64,000 bases of DNA, from positions 755,501-819,500 of the forward strand of contig CADCSX010000005.1 of NCBI GenBank assembly GCA_902805475.1, written 5' to 3'. Under the pieces are notes generated by a model. It made no database searches. It saw only the letters and a program-made list of their open reading frames with translations, and was not told the DNA's origin. This stretch comes from Entonaema liquescens. Lineage: Eukaryota > Ascomycota > Sordariomycetes > Xylariales > Xylariaceae. Position 1 is the first letter of the stretch; each line of letters starts with the position of its first letter. Made by a program: the position numbers and the translations under genes. This document shows, in pieces, positions 42,734 to 54,295 of this stretch.

Positions 42734-43801
42734 ATGAAGGTTGGAACGACACCACTCTACGCCACCGAGACGCTGGCAGAACGCGTCACTAAATACTCGG
42801 AGGCGCAATCGCTTCAGATCCCTCAGCCGCTCAAGGACTACCATGCCCGGATCTTCGATGAGCGTAGCGACTCCAACTACATGATCTCCGCCTTCCAGTC
42901 TCAAGCTCTCGTCTTCTTTGCTCGAACCCTTGGTGCCAAGCGAGGTAAGTTTATTGACCCATATCCGGCTCTAAAGTCCCCTTCATTCTCATATTCAAAT
43001 TTGTTGCCTTGAAATATAACTAACAAAGTTGGCAGTTCTTGAGATTGGCGTCTACGTCGGATACTCGGCTAGTATGTAATATTCAGATTCATTTCCCCTT
43101 TTTAGCCTGTCTCGGGAGTTGACACTCCAAAATAAGCTTCGCTTAGGAACGATTACCCCGAGACATATCCGAATCCTTCTTCTTCCTACTCAGTCATACC
43201 AATTGCTAACGTACGCAATTATAGTGATCTGGAGCCACGCCATCGGCCCCCAGGGTAAAGTCACTGGCCTTGAATACAGTGCAGAGTACGCCAAGTTGGC
43301 AGAGGAGGCTTATAAGAAGCAAGGCTACGAGAATATTGAGATTCATGTAGGCCCTGCTGCTGAGACGTAAGTAAACTTATAAACCTAGCTTCTTTCTCCT
43401 GCTCTTTGACATGGAACTGACCTTGCTCTCGGATATCAAGTCTCCCTAAGCTCGCTGATATAAGCGAACCCTATGACATCATCTTCATCGACGCGGATAA
43501 GACAGGCTACACTGGTTACTTACGCCAGATCTTGGAGATGTCTGCTCCGGGTGCCAAGAACCGACTCCTCCGACCCGGCGGTATCATCGCTGCAGACAAC
43601 ACGCTCCGTCTGGGCTTAGTTGCCGACTCCAGTTTGGATAACCCCTGGCGACCTGCCGACTTCGACGATGCCAGCTCCGCGCAGGCAGCCAATGTAGCTG
43701 CTATTCGCGAATACAACGACTTCGCGGCTAAGAATGACCGCTTAGAGACCTTTCTGGTCCCTCTTTGGGACGGTCTGCATCTATCCAGGCTATTGGACTA
43801 A
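42734..43801 (+). CDS. Class I SAM O-methyltransferase (caffeoyl-CoA OMT-like)
   Basis: Exons are 42734-42944, 43036-43071, 43225-43366 and 43441-43801, giving 249 residues; the introns are 91, 153 and 74 bp, and the second exon is only 36 nt. The frame is continuous across all junctions. Features are those of cation-dependent O-methyltransferases of the caffeoyl-CoA/catechol group: a helical start, Q-S-Q-A-L-V-F-F-A-R, SAM loop V-L-E-I-G-V-Y-V-G-Y-S-A, G-L-E-Y-S, I-I-F-I-D-A-D-K with the metal-binding Asp, L-L-R-P-G-G-I-I-A-A-D-N-T, and a closing P-L-W-D-G-L-H. The enzymes transfer a methyl group to a hydroxyl of a phenolic or similar small molecule in the cytosol. Substrate unknown. No neighbouring biosynthetic gene is next to it. 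Confidence 0.9.
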
Positions 43802-45867
43802 GTTGACCGTTGGGATGTTCCTCTTAATGGAGGACCTGGGCCTGCTTGATTGCAAAATCGCGGCCTCATTTGCATTTATCATTTACGGAGCTTTTTTCAT
43901 GACATATTAATCGTCTACGAAACTATAGCATGAGATAAACGGCCTATTATATGATTAACTAATTAGTTAGTTCAGATGCATTTTCTAGTCAGTCGATTTG
44001 ATTGTGAATTACAAATACCTACATATTAGTATCTAGAATCAAGCCCACGTGAGAGTACTGATTCAGTAAGGAGTCGAGATGCAGCCTATCTTCTGTATTT
44101 CAATGTTCCATTAACCCCTATTCAGAGGCTTCAGTATCCATGTCGCGGGGTCCGCGTTATCTATATGTTGTTAAAACGTTGCAGATCTATCAATAGTTAT
44201 ACCATTCCAAAGTTTATTAGAGTCGACAGGTTTTTGATAGCCTTGTATACTACATGGAGCATTGAGCAGAAACAAGCCATATAAATAGGATGCTTAGATA
44301 CCTAGGTACCTAAGGAACAATTGAATCTTATTTGCTTTTTCTTTCCCCTTCAACCCCCGCGTAGATTAACATTACCATGTTCGTCTTTTTAATAGAGGGA
44401 TTAGGGGTTATTAGGTTATCTGTGATGAATAAAGCCGCCTTATTTATCCTGTATCTAGTAGACAATAGTATAAGGGGCATGTGATCTTGCTAAAACGATA
44501 TTCGACTCGACAATGTCGACGGCCCCTAGGGTTGTGAAGCATCGCCACTTAGTTTCGAAGTTAAACATTCCAATTTTTTCATACGAAAATAACACTGATA
44601 CCTGTTTCACCAATTAGGTCCGATGCATATAATACATATAGAATGTCCATGTGGTGGTTAAACTGTCGTGTAACCATACCATCCCGGGGGCAGTATATAG
44701 CTGCAGAGGGAGTATTTTCTACGTTCTTCATGGCCAGCGAGGCACATTCAAGTCGATGCGCGACTAAAGTCATTTGCATGTGTCCATGCTTAGGTTATAC
44801 TTATTAATACCTTACCCCTATTCTCTCAGTGAACACCATTAAATAAGACCATGACGTGTATAATGTTGTGACGTCTGAGCGAACGAGCTCAGCCCCATAG
44901 ATCACCGTAATCTCTTACTATGTATCTGGACGCCACTTTTCATTTGGAGTGACGGTATAAGTTCTTATAGGCCCCCCGCTCCAAAGAAGAAAGATGTTGT
45001 TTGAGATTTTCGTGGCTTGAATCCTAATGGGCATGCAAGCACCCAGGAATGGTCCGACAAACTAAATGGAGTATAAACTATCTCTGTGTAAGAGGTGACA
45101 CTGGGATGATCGATCTATTTCCTTAGCACTGGCTCTATACGCTTCGTCTCGCTTCGAGGACCCTAGGTTTCAATTCGCCAATTGGTCATGGACCAGAAAA
45201 GGAAAGTTATTGAACTAATAGTTACATTTATGATAAAATCGTCTTACGAAAGAAGCAAATTTCATGCTACGCTATGCGTAAAATAGATGACCCCCCGATC
45301 GATGTTCCTTTCGAAGCCTGAGGCCGAGACGTGGCGCCCCCAAACCGCCCCCATGCATGTCTGTATTTCCCACTCATCTGCACGAGTCCTAGGAACGGAA
45401 TAGACAGATATTAAGCAGACCGATAGTTTTCGATGGCACGTTCGTATGTCTATATGAAAGGCCGGGTGACACGACCTATTCACACGAAAATATAGATATA
45501 ACACAAAAGTCTTATAGGACTACAGCCCTATCGTTTCATTCCTACGACACCGGCTCTCGTTGGTTCCAACGTGCATGCCGCGGGCCAATGCCAGCAGCTC
45601 GATCGTCGCACTGCGCCCCAGCCCCGTCGGATATTGATATGTAACATGTTTCTGCACACTGCGCCGGGTCGCTAGAAATAGATAGGCCGATTGCCCTAAT
45701 TCCCAGGCGGTAGTAATAAACACAATGCCCGCTGCATAGACTCCTTCCCTGGGTTCTAGTGGCGCTTCTGAGAATTTTACTTCGCGGATCGAGGCAAGTT
45801 AGCCGTATACTGCTAATTGACAAAGGACGAGGAAATAGTCGCCAAACCCTGGACTTGCGTGGGCGAA
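43802..45867. other. intergenic, no gene supported
   Basis: About 2 kb without recognisable genes. The last part may hold an unrecognised first exon (with a signal peptide) for the membrane protein that follows. Confidence 0.5.
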
Positions 45868-46992
45868 ATGGTTGCCTTTCTTAAACCTCACAACACAAAG
45901 GGCTCATATGGACCGCATAGGGATGGTATGGTCGAAAAGAAAATGGATTGGCCATGGTCAACGAGTGATGGAGAGTGTGTGGGAAAAGGTTGCACGGATA
46001 TTAGGAGTTCCAGCGCTCAAGATAATACCAGCATGACACGAGATAAAACGACAAGTACGGAATCGAATCCTGGAGCTACATTCTCAAGCTCAAATACAAC
46101 GGCCTCAAATCCAAATGGAACACCTGCACCCAGTTTGCCTCCGTCTGCAAGTGGGCCTACAACTCCAGCCACTACGTCTATCTCTACTACAACTCTACCT
46201 GTTACATCTCTAACTATTACATCTATATCAATCACATCTGGATCAACTTCTACGAGAAGCACGTCATCTATTAGTGTATGCACGGATCCCCTCGTTACTC
46301 AGTCAAGTAATGCAACTTCGAGCCCACAGAGTGCAGCTTTAAACAGGGAAAGCCCGAGCCAGCAATTTCCCACCTGGGCCATCCCGGTAATCGTCGTTGT
46401 TGGGTTAATAATACTCGTGTTCGTCACGTCGTTAGCCGTATTTATCTCCAAAGAGCGGCGGAGGAGAAAGGAGACGGGGCGCAAAGATTCAAGCTACATG
46501 CGCACCCTAGGAAGAGCTGGAGCGGTAGCGACGGGTTTATTTATTCCGATTTGGATTGTCAAGCGGTACCGAAGACCCCGGGAAAATGACAACCGCGAGC
46601 AGCAGCAGATGTACGATTCGCAGGTCCCGGCGTATGGAAAACTTGAGGAGCAGACTCGACATTCGGAAGAAATCGTCCCGGGAACCCCTCCTGTACAGCC
46701 GGTAGAAACTGGCCTCTCGCCCGTGTCTCTAGAAAGAGGTCCTTCCGTAGTATCATCGCTGTCATCGTCGACTCGAAGTCAAGGTCGATATGAAAGATTA
46801 GATATTCCTCCATCGCCGATGTCGGAGGACGCGCCGTTTCCTTGGAAATCGCAGGATATATCGGAGGTAGAGGCGGGGAATGCTGAGAAAGGGGAGGCGA
46901 GTATGGAGCTGGCAGAACGGACCGTGAGATTAGAGACTCCGCTGGCTCGGAGGTCGGATTCGATGTCGGAAAAGAGAGGCCCGGGAGGCTGA
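45868..46992 (+). CDS. Ser/Thr-rich single-pass membrane protein
   Basis: From the first in-frame ATG there are 374 residues. The open frame runs back to 45817 without a better ATG, so an upstream exon with a signal peptide is probably missing. A small Cys-containing N-terminal part (C-V-G-K-G-C) is followed by about 120 residues dominated by Ser, Thr, Pro and Asn, likely a heavily O-glycosylated stalk. A single membrane helix follows (P-T-W-A-I-P-V-I-V-V-V-G-L-I-I-L), then a basic stop-transfer R-R-R-R-K and a long hydrophilic tail of about 190 residues with Ser-Pro and Glu-rich parts. This layout is shared by fungal WSC-type and mid2-type cell-wall sensors and many unnamed proteins. No WSC domain can be seen here, so the sensor idea is only a possibility. 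Confidence 0.6.
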   Translation: MVAFLKPHNTKGSYGPHRDGMVEKKMDWPWSTSDGECVGKGCTDIRSSSAQDNTSMTRDKTTSTESNPGATFSSSNTTASNPNGTPAPSLPPSASGPTTPATTSISTTTLPVTSLTITSISITSGSTSTRSTSSISVCTDPLVTQSSNATSSPQSAALNRESPSQQFPTWAIPVIVVVGLIILVFVTSLAVFISKERRRRKETGRKDSSYMRTLGRAGAVATGLFIPIWIVKRYRRPRENDNREQQQMYDSQVPAYGKLEEQTRHSEEIVPGTPPVQPVETGLSPVSLERGPSVVSSLSSSTRSQGRYERLDIPPSPMSEDAPFPWKSQDISEVEAGNAEKGEASMELAERTVRLETPLARRSDSMSEKRGPGG

Positions 46993-47343
46993 TGAGGCGA
47001 CGGCCAGTGTAAGGGAAAGCATTCGGCAAATTGAACAAAACCTTGTAGGATGGGGGGTTTTTTTTTGGCATAAGCGTTACCGTCAAGTCCACAGAGGCTA
47101 AAGTTTAGAGGATATCAATTTTATAAGATTTCCAATCCCAATGGTTCTATATCACACCTGAATCAGCTCCAGGGATGACATTGTTGACCTATCAATCGGT
47201 GAAGATCGTAGCCATGTGCTTGTAAATTCTGCATATATCGTACAGAATCCCATAGGGTGTTAGGACTCCCACTAACTCTAAGCAATATCTTTAATTATAC
47301 GTCCAGGCTCCTTCCGGGCTAAGATACTTTCATGTGTCAATGC
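46993..47343. other. intergenic, no gene seen
   Basis: 3' region of the membrane protein gene up to the dispersed repeat. Confidence 0.5.
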
Positions 47344-47479
47344 CAGGGGTCTCACTTGAGACTCCCTTAGGACAATGAAGCTATTTAGTATGTATGGCCC
47401 CTACTTCATAGCTATCCAAGTTAGGGTTCCTTGCGGAACAGCGAAGTTGTCTCCTCACCTTTTGGGTTGCCTCGTGACA
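47344..47479. repeat. Dispersed hairpin-rich repeat, copy 2
   Basis: About 136 bp matching 13003-13136 in direct orientation. The GTTCC...GGAAC hairpin is kept, but the GGGTCT/AGACTC, AGCT and AACAGC/GTTGTC stems are weaker than in copy 1 through transitions. The unit ends at the same points in both copies. Confidence 0.75.
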
Positions 47480-47820
47480 GTCAAAGTCAACATTCCGGGT
47501 ATCGTGTTTCCCATACACTTCTTCGTGGCCATCCACGCTCACACAAGCACTGCAGAGACTATGTTTGCGGGGATAATTCTATTTATGATTTATAGAAGCT
47601 ACCTACTAGTAGTTAGCCATAGGAATAAGAACTTGAAATCATTCGCAAATCAAAGGGCATAGCTTTCTACTCCGGAATATCCACTCGAGAACATTTCTAG
47701 GGCTTTTTTCTATAGCTATTGCAAGCCACTAGTGCCAATCAAATGCTTACCATTCTCCAGGTAACACTGTTGGGGAGGGCGTCTGGTAATGCTAGGTGTA
47801 TGGAAGGAGAATGTAAAACA
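47480..47820. other. intergenic, no gene seen
   Basis: Between the repeat and the small Cys-rich gene; one short plus-strand frame (to 47662) starts inside the repeat and is not believed. Confidence 0.5.
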
Positions 47821-48057
47821 TTAGCTACGCATACTCTCTAATCGTTTCCGCTCGTTTTCGGCTTTAGTCTTGAAACCCTTACAAACGGGACATAACTTTT
47901 TACCCTCGGCGAACTTTTGCGGTAGAATCGGCGTGGTGCAGAGTCCACCTCGTGTTAGGGACGGGCAACCATAGGTATGGCTTTGGCATGTTTTGACCTG
48001 TATTCTGTCGCAGTCCGTACATGACCAGCGCGTTGTTAGATCATAACAGCCTTGCAT
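47821..48057 (-). CDS. Small Cys-rich zinc-binding-like hypothetical protein
   Basis: 78 residues from an ATG with seven Cys, in C-T-D-C, C-Q-S-H-T-Y-G-C and C-P-V-C groupings, then a charged K-T-K-A-E-N-E-R-K-R-L helix. The spacing suits one or two zinc sites. No signal peptide, so probably intracellular. The family is not recognised. The C-P-x-C plus K-A-x-x-x-R-x-R-L ending is like that of the small gene at 13350-13604. Confidence 0.5.
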   Translation of the reverse strand: MQGCYDLTTRWSCTDCDRIQVKTCQSHTYGCPSLTRGGLCTTPILPQKFAEGKKLCPVCKGFKTKAENERKRLESMRS

Positions 48058-50571
48058 ATTGGCAGTTTGTGTTATACTATCGTCGTACTAAGATCGTGAA
48101 GATTGCTTAAAGTTTTTCTTTTTTCAAGAAGATATTAGGGCTGTTATTCGATGGATTGGCAGGAGGGTTGATGTTGAAAAGATCAGGAAGAAGAATCCTT
48201 CTCCCTTGCCGAGGGTATTTATAGTTTCTTCTCTAGAGTCTGAAGTCTGATAAACGGTAATGTCAATTCACAAGTAGAACAGTTGCGCACTTCTCAGTGG
48301 GATTTGATATTGACAAATGTAGTTAAGAACGCATTACTTGGAGGCAGGTAGCTAGCTAGCTCTACTGCAGTTAGGATACGATAGACATTATTCCTCATTG
48401 CTGGATTGGTTATGGGCGATCGAGTGAATATTAGTTGATGGCTGTGGGGCTCATGATTGGGTAGTTCATTACTCAGTACTTACTAAGGAAAAGCTGGCTC
48501 ATATGAGTATCAAGGACTAAATTTGTGTTACGGCCCGTACGCGATATTAACAGCCCTCATGTGTGCAGTATCAAACCTTACTAGGTACTATTGTAGAATA
48601 GCTCCAATATGCCCACAGAAGTAAGCTCCTTGGTGCTGGTACATCTTAGATGGTGGACCGATTGTTATAATGTCAGATTCGTGTCTTGTCTCTTCGTCAG
48701 CCTGAAAAAGTTAATTACTGGCCCGTAAAGTACTATTGTCAACCAAGCGCGATTTGAAGAATGAGTCAAACATCAGAGACTATAAACAGGAAAAGAAAAA
48801 AGACCTGGAAAGACTATCCCAACCTAAATGATCGAACTTTTTTTACACACATCATCAGATTATCAACATCAGCATAAGTCGCAAAAGACGAATATGTGTC
48901 GACATATCTCTATTTATTAGTGCCGAATGAAACTACCAGGTAAGTCGTAGCCTAAAGTGAAAGTATTCGCAAACTAAAATGTCTGTATGTATTGGCTCTC
49001 ATAACCTCCCAACCCCCTTAAGAATACTAGATGCCCTAATTCTTCAGCGGCCGTGAGACCCAAAGGCTGCTTGTTGTCATTACCGGTAGTACTCTCAGGG
49101 GAGACGTCAGGGTATTGCCTGGGTTCATCGCTCTAGATGAAGGAAATGGTTAGTATATTGTCAAGACTATTGGTGAAAATATCTTAAGATACATACTATT
49201 CATATACCTCTGATCGCCTAGGTCGACGAAGATGAGGGCTCTGTGCATTTTTCACAACTCGGCCAACGACTGGTAAGTTCTTGAATCTCTAATTGTATAT
49301 GGGGGCATTTGCCGCCAGTGTTGAAGGAATAAAGTATGATATATCTGAATACTATTCGGTTATTCATTGACCAAGCAAGGTCCGCTTGAATGGTATTGCC
49401 GTCTATTGAAATATGTGCCTTTCTATATCTTCTATTGCTAGAAAGTATCAGTTTGAATGATGAGTTGAATGGTTTCTAGGCTATTGAACCAGTCTCCTGG
49501 TTTTACTATGAATTGATCTTTGAGCATTGACTGAGGCGTTGAGTCATGATTTGGACTTATTAGTTAAGTTATCTGTCAATTTTTGGGATATCTTTAACTC
49601 TATACTGATTTATAATTGGTATCTTCTATAAAATTATGTGAGAGAGTCCAAATCCTCGTGTAGAAGAGAAACCTTTAAGCAAGCAGTTTTGGTCAGGGTT
49701 AATGAGCTGCGTGTCTTGTGTAGGGGTAATAGGAGCTGCGCAGCTTCGTGCTACGCATTTACAATTTGGCGCGCTTGATACCTGAGTATGCTTAATAGGA
49801 TAAATTTGGCTACATTCCATTCTCGGTAGTAACTTAGTATGTACATCTTTATTAAAATGACATTTTAAGTAAGTTGGAGAATAATATCAGATGTCATATT
49901 CACAATCTATTATACCAAATGATGAATTCACGGGAAACCACAACTTGGTGAAGATAGGTACTTCAGGTACTTTGTTACAAATAATTTAAAGGGGTGTGAG
50001 TTATTAATAACACTGACGTCTTACGCCACAAATCAATCTTCCAGCTGGTACCCACTCATACTTGACTTAACAAATTAGCCAATGCGCTAACCAAATATAG
50101 CTTTGTGCCAGTACATCTCCAGCCTCGTAATGGTTGGTTTCCGCCTGTCCCGTCGTCCGTACCAATACTTTACTTCATATGGATGCTTTTAATATTTTAG
50201 TATTTCAGAGCTGAATTGCCGTTTCCCCTTTTTCCTCCTAAACGATTTGTCAAAAATAATATTTTTTCAAAGACCGCACAAGACGAGATATCGTGAAAAG
50301 TCGTGCTTCCTAAGTACTTACAAACGTACTTACAAACGAGGGTTGTCTGTGGCTGAGTTAAATGCAGCTGTCCATGTCCTGCAGCTATCAGCTTATGGGG
50401 AAGTAACAACAGGCAGACGTATTTCTACTTTATTGCTTCATTGAAATAACACCTAAGCCGCCATTTCCACTTACTCTTCAAGCAATATTCTCGGCAATTG
50501 ACGGAAATGTTTCGACTCATCTAAACAATAATCTATCCACCGGTGACCACTGATCGTCTGCGACCTCGAAA
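48058..50571. other. 2.5-kb intergenic stretch, no gene supported
   Basis: AT-rich with only short motif-free frames. The last 150 bases before 50572 are the likely leader of the Osh3-like gene. Confidence 0.5.
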
Positions 50572-53500
50572 ATGGCAGGGATAGAACAACTAGAAATCCA
50601 CAGCAAGGTACCTAACACTATGATGCATGGCTTTATTACTGGAGACATGACGATTCCCGCAAGACCCGATAGTTAACATCTATGCGAAACAGTCCTATAT
50701 TGTGCGATGGGTTAAGGTTGACGAAGGTCAAACTATTTCATGGAGTGTTCAGCCGCATAAGAAGTCAATGTGAGCACAGAATTCCTTATTGCTTTGCTTA
50801 TAATAAATAACGTCATAATACTGACTTGTATGTGTCCTGCTAGTAATTTTGGCATCGTTAAGCATCCCGGCACCGGCACAGCAACTCAGGTCCCACAATT
50901 AGACGGCACGAAGGACGATTACGAACATGTCGATGGCAGCGGGAACCACGGAAAGAGTCGGTTTGCGAAGAAGGACTCCAGCACGGCACAGGAACAATTG
51001 GCTAGTAAAGGGTTCATACCCATAAAATGGTATGGAAAATGCGAGGCCGATAAGGTATCTATGGGAACATATGATGTGCTGAAGGGTCATGGAGGAATGT
51101 TTGGCCTAATATTCGACAATACCTTCTCGAAACAAACATCGAAGACAGCGACCTTTGTTCTTCTCACCTATCCTACAGGCGCGCCGCCGCAAGGAGCGCA
51201 TCATCTCCCAAATCTCCAAGCTGGTTCCCACGCAAGCAGTAGCAGGACTAGTCTAGGCAAATCAAACCAACATCTGGGGGACATACCAGCTGACTCTACC
51301 GAGAGTCTACAGAGTCACCCAGCAGGCCGTCAGCGAGCAAAATCTATGGGTGCTCGTAGCGATGGAGTGGCGTCATCAACTACATATACGGGTACTCTAT
51401 TGAAGAGGCGGAGAAAGAAGGGCCAAGGTTACGCTCGCAGATTCTTCTCCCTGGATTATTCGTCTTGCACCATGTCGTACTATCACAACCGAAACTCATC
51501 TGCATTAAGAGGAGCTATCCCCCTAAGCTTAGCTGCAATTGCTGCAGACGAGCGCCGGAGAGAGATCAACATCGATTCCGGAGCAGAAGTTTGGCACTTG
51601 AGAGCATCTAACGCCAAGGAGTTTAGCGACTGGGCACGCGCCTTAGAAAAGGCGAGTAGAATTGCCAGGGGCCTCGAACCAATGCTTGAGGAACCTTCTC
51701 CCGAAAAGCTTACAGTGGCAACCCCTAAGCCGGCCAACCTGCCGAATTCGCACCAAGAAGAAGACCGAGAATGGCAACAAGTTGAAGCCTTGGTTAGCCG
51801 TATTGTTGGTACACGAGATGCTCTGCGCCGTCTAGTCAAAGATATGGCTACTCAGAAACAACCCCCACGCCCCCAAAGCTCACACTTATCGCCAGCTTCG
51901 CCCGCAGCCCTATCGGAGAACAGTGATAGCTACTTCACTCCGGCGGCACAGGACAAGCGCCCATTCTGGAAGAGAAAGCAAAATGCCTCGCCTCTTGCGC
52001 CAGATTCGTTAACACCAGCAACCTCATCAGCTTTAGCTGTTCCAACACCAGGCTCAGTGGCCTCAATAAGGCCGAATGGGTCTAGCCACGGAGAGAAAGA
52101 CGAGCAAAACACACAGGAGCATTGCGCTGCTCTCCTGAATGACCTAGATCTGGTTGTTGCAGAGTTTACTAAGGTGCTTGCTAATAGCAAGAGGCGACGA
52201 ATACCAATGCCTGCCTCCGCCACCTCCAGGAGGAGCCTTGAGTCTACTGCGTCGACTGACGAGTTCTTTGATGCCGAGGCAGGCGAAACAGATAGTAGAG
52301 CTCAAGTCATGATGATTGCTCGCCGCGAAAGCGATGAGGATTCCCACGAATCTGAGGCTGATGATGCCACTATTGATGACTCATCTTCTACATCATCCGT
52401 GGAAGAGGGTGAAGGGAATACAGGAGCCAGTGGTGCTGCGGCTCTTTATCCTATACGACCAAAATCTCTGGCTCCATTACCGGTTGACATCGCTGTCGAC
52501 CGTCGTAAAACCATTCCCGCTGCTACCGTTCCGCCACCGAGTCTAATCGCATTCTTTCGCAAAAATGTTGGCAAAGATTTGAGTACGATCAGCATGCCTG
52601 TTTCGTCAAACGAGCCTATATCGACCACGCAGCGCGTGGCGGAACAGCTCGAGTATGCTCAGCTTCTTGACCAAGCCGCGCAGCAAAAAGCTCCGAATGA
52701 CCGCATGATATATGTCACTGCTTTTGCCGTCTCACATCTTAGTGTCAACCGTGTAAAAGAGCGTGCCATGCGTAAACCATTTAACCCTCTTCTGGGCGAA
52801 ACTTTTGAACTTCTTCGTACGGAGAGTGAGGTTCCCGGTGGGTTTAGGCTTATTGTTGAGAAGGTCACGCACCGTCCGTTACGCCTTGCAATGCATGCCG
52901 ATGCTGCAGCTTGGTCGCTCACCCAGAGCCCTGCCCCGTCACAGAAGTTCTGGGGTAAGAGTGCCGAGCTGAATACTGAAGGGCGGGTTCGCGTAGCCTT
53001 ACGACTCCCAGATGGCACTGATGAGCTATACTCGTGGAATATCGCGACTATGTTCTTAAGAAATGTCGTTATGGGCGAGAAATACGTCGAGCCGGTTGGA
53101 ACGATGACCGTATGCAACGACTCCACGGGAGCAAAAGCCAATATCGAATTTAAGACGAAGGGTATGTTTGGCGGCCGGAGTGAAGATGTTGAGGTGCAAT
53201 TCTGCGATGCGGACGGGACCCAGACAGGCACCGGCCTAGCAGGCAATTGGACGTCCTCACTTCGCATTGTGGAGGGCGGTAAGACGACCAACAAAGAGAT
53301 CTGGAAGGCTGGCCAACTCGTGCCCAACGCACCAAACACTTACGGCCTAACGTCATTCAGCGCTACGCTTAACGAGATAACACCCGTTGAGGAGGGCCGA
53401 CTGCCACCTACAGACACCCGATTACGTCCTGACCAAAGGTTGGCGGAACAAGGCAAGCTTGATGATGCTGAAGAGTGGAAGGTTACTCTCGAGGAGGCTC

Positions 53501-53688
53501 AGCGAGCAAGGAGAAGAGATCTGGAAACTAAGGGCGAGGAATATAAGCCGCGATGGTTCGTCCAGGTTCCCGAAGCGCCAGACGGAGAAGAGCTGTGGAA
53601 GCTGAAGCTCGGAAAGGAGGGCTACTGGGAGGAGAGAGCCAAAGGAGAATGGAAGGGGATCGAGCGTATATTCGATGCCCCGGCCTGA
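50572..53688 (+). CDS. OSH3: Osh3-like oxysterol-binding protein (GOLD-PH-FFAT-ORD)
   Basis: Exons are 50572-50607, 50693-50769 and 50844-53688, giving 985 residues, against 996 in yeast Osh3. The 12-codon first exon and the second exon are supported by frame and by E-Q-L-E-I-H-S-K-S-Y-I-V-R-W-V leading into the GOLD domain (1-145). A PH domain follows at about 218-310 (Y-T-G-T-L-L-K-R-R-R ... W-A-R-A-L-E), then a near-canonical FFAT motif E511-F-F-D-A-E-A, which binds the ER protein VAP (Scs2), and the lipid-binding ORD domain from about 605 with K-P-F-N-P-L-L-G-E-T-F-E near 684. The family carries lipids between ER and plasma membrane contact sites. In place of the classical E-Q-V-S-H-H-P-P signature it has E-K-V-T-H-R-P-L near 709, so the His-His phosphate contact is changed. 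Confidence 0.93.
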
Positions 53689-54295
53689 GTGAGCGATGGC
53701 TTGGCCAGAAGCTAGGTAGTCTTTGTTCGCATTATAGGCAACTCGCTTCCGTGTTAGAATACGCTGCGTGACACGATTGTCAGCCGTATAGAGACAGTCG
53801 CATTAGACCGGAGTTGTACAGGACAGGGCGAACGTGCAAATAGAAGGACTTCGTACACATACATATAGATCTACACTACTGCTTTGCTGAGCAAGCAAAC
53901 TCGCATACTCTGTTTTAATCTAGCATTAGGAATAGCCCGTCTCAACTACTGGATTCCATATTCCGTTCCAGTCTCCTCGCTCTCTTATCACTCCTTAGGT
54001 AACGACTCTATAAATACCTTACATACTGGTTAATGATGATTGTGGGACTGGAATAGAATGCCGTATTTACTCCTCAACGGGGAATCACCTATTAGGGACT
54101 TTAGCCGATGTAACGTTCTTCACCAAACCCGGGTTTCGTATAATATTCCATATACCCTCGTAGTCGCAGTTAGCCAATGCGGGGAAGGGAATGGAGTCCT
54201 CGCTAACCGGTGGTATGATAACCCGACTAATCTTCTTATTTACTGCGGGATGTCTTTGAAATAGCAACAGGTGATATGCTGTTCAATCCTCGATA
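53689..54295. other. intergenic, no gene seen
   Basis: 3' region of the Osh3-like gene and upstream region of the beta-galactosidase; no motif of note. Confidence 0.5.

Noticed and set aside
46559..47092. 177-codon minus-strand frame
   Set aside because: Antisense to the cytosolic tail of the Ser/Thr-rich membrane protein and without motifs.
52659..53339. 226-codon minus-strand frame
   Set aside because: It is antisense within the well-conserved ORD domain of the Osh3-like gene, a shadow of its codon bias.
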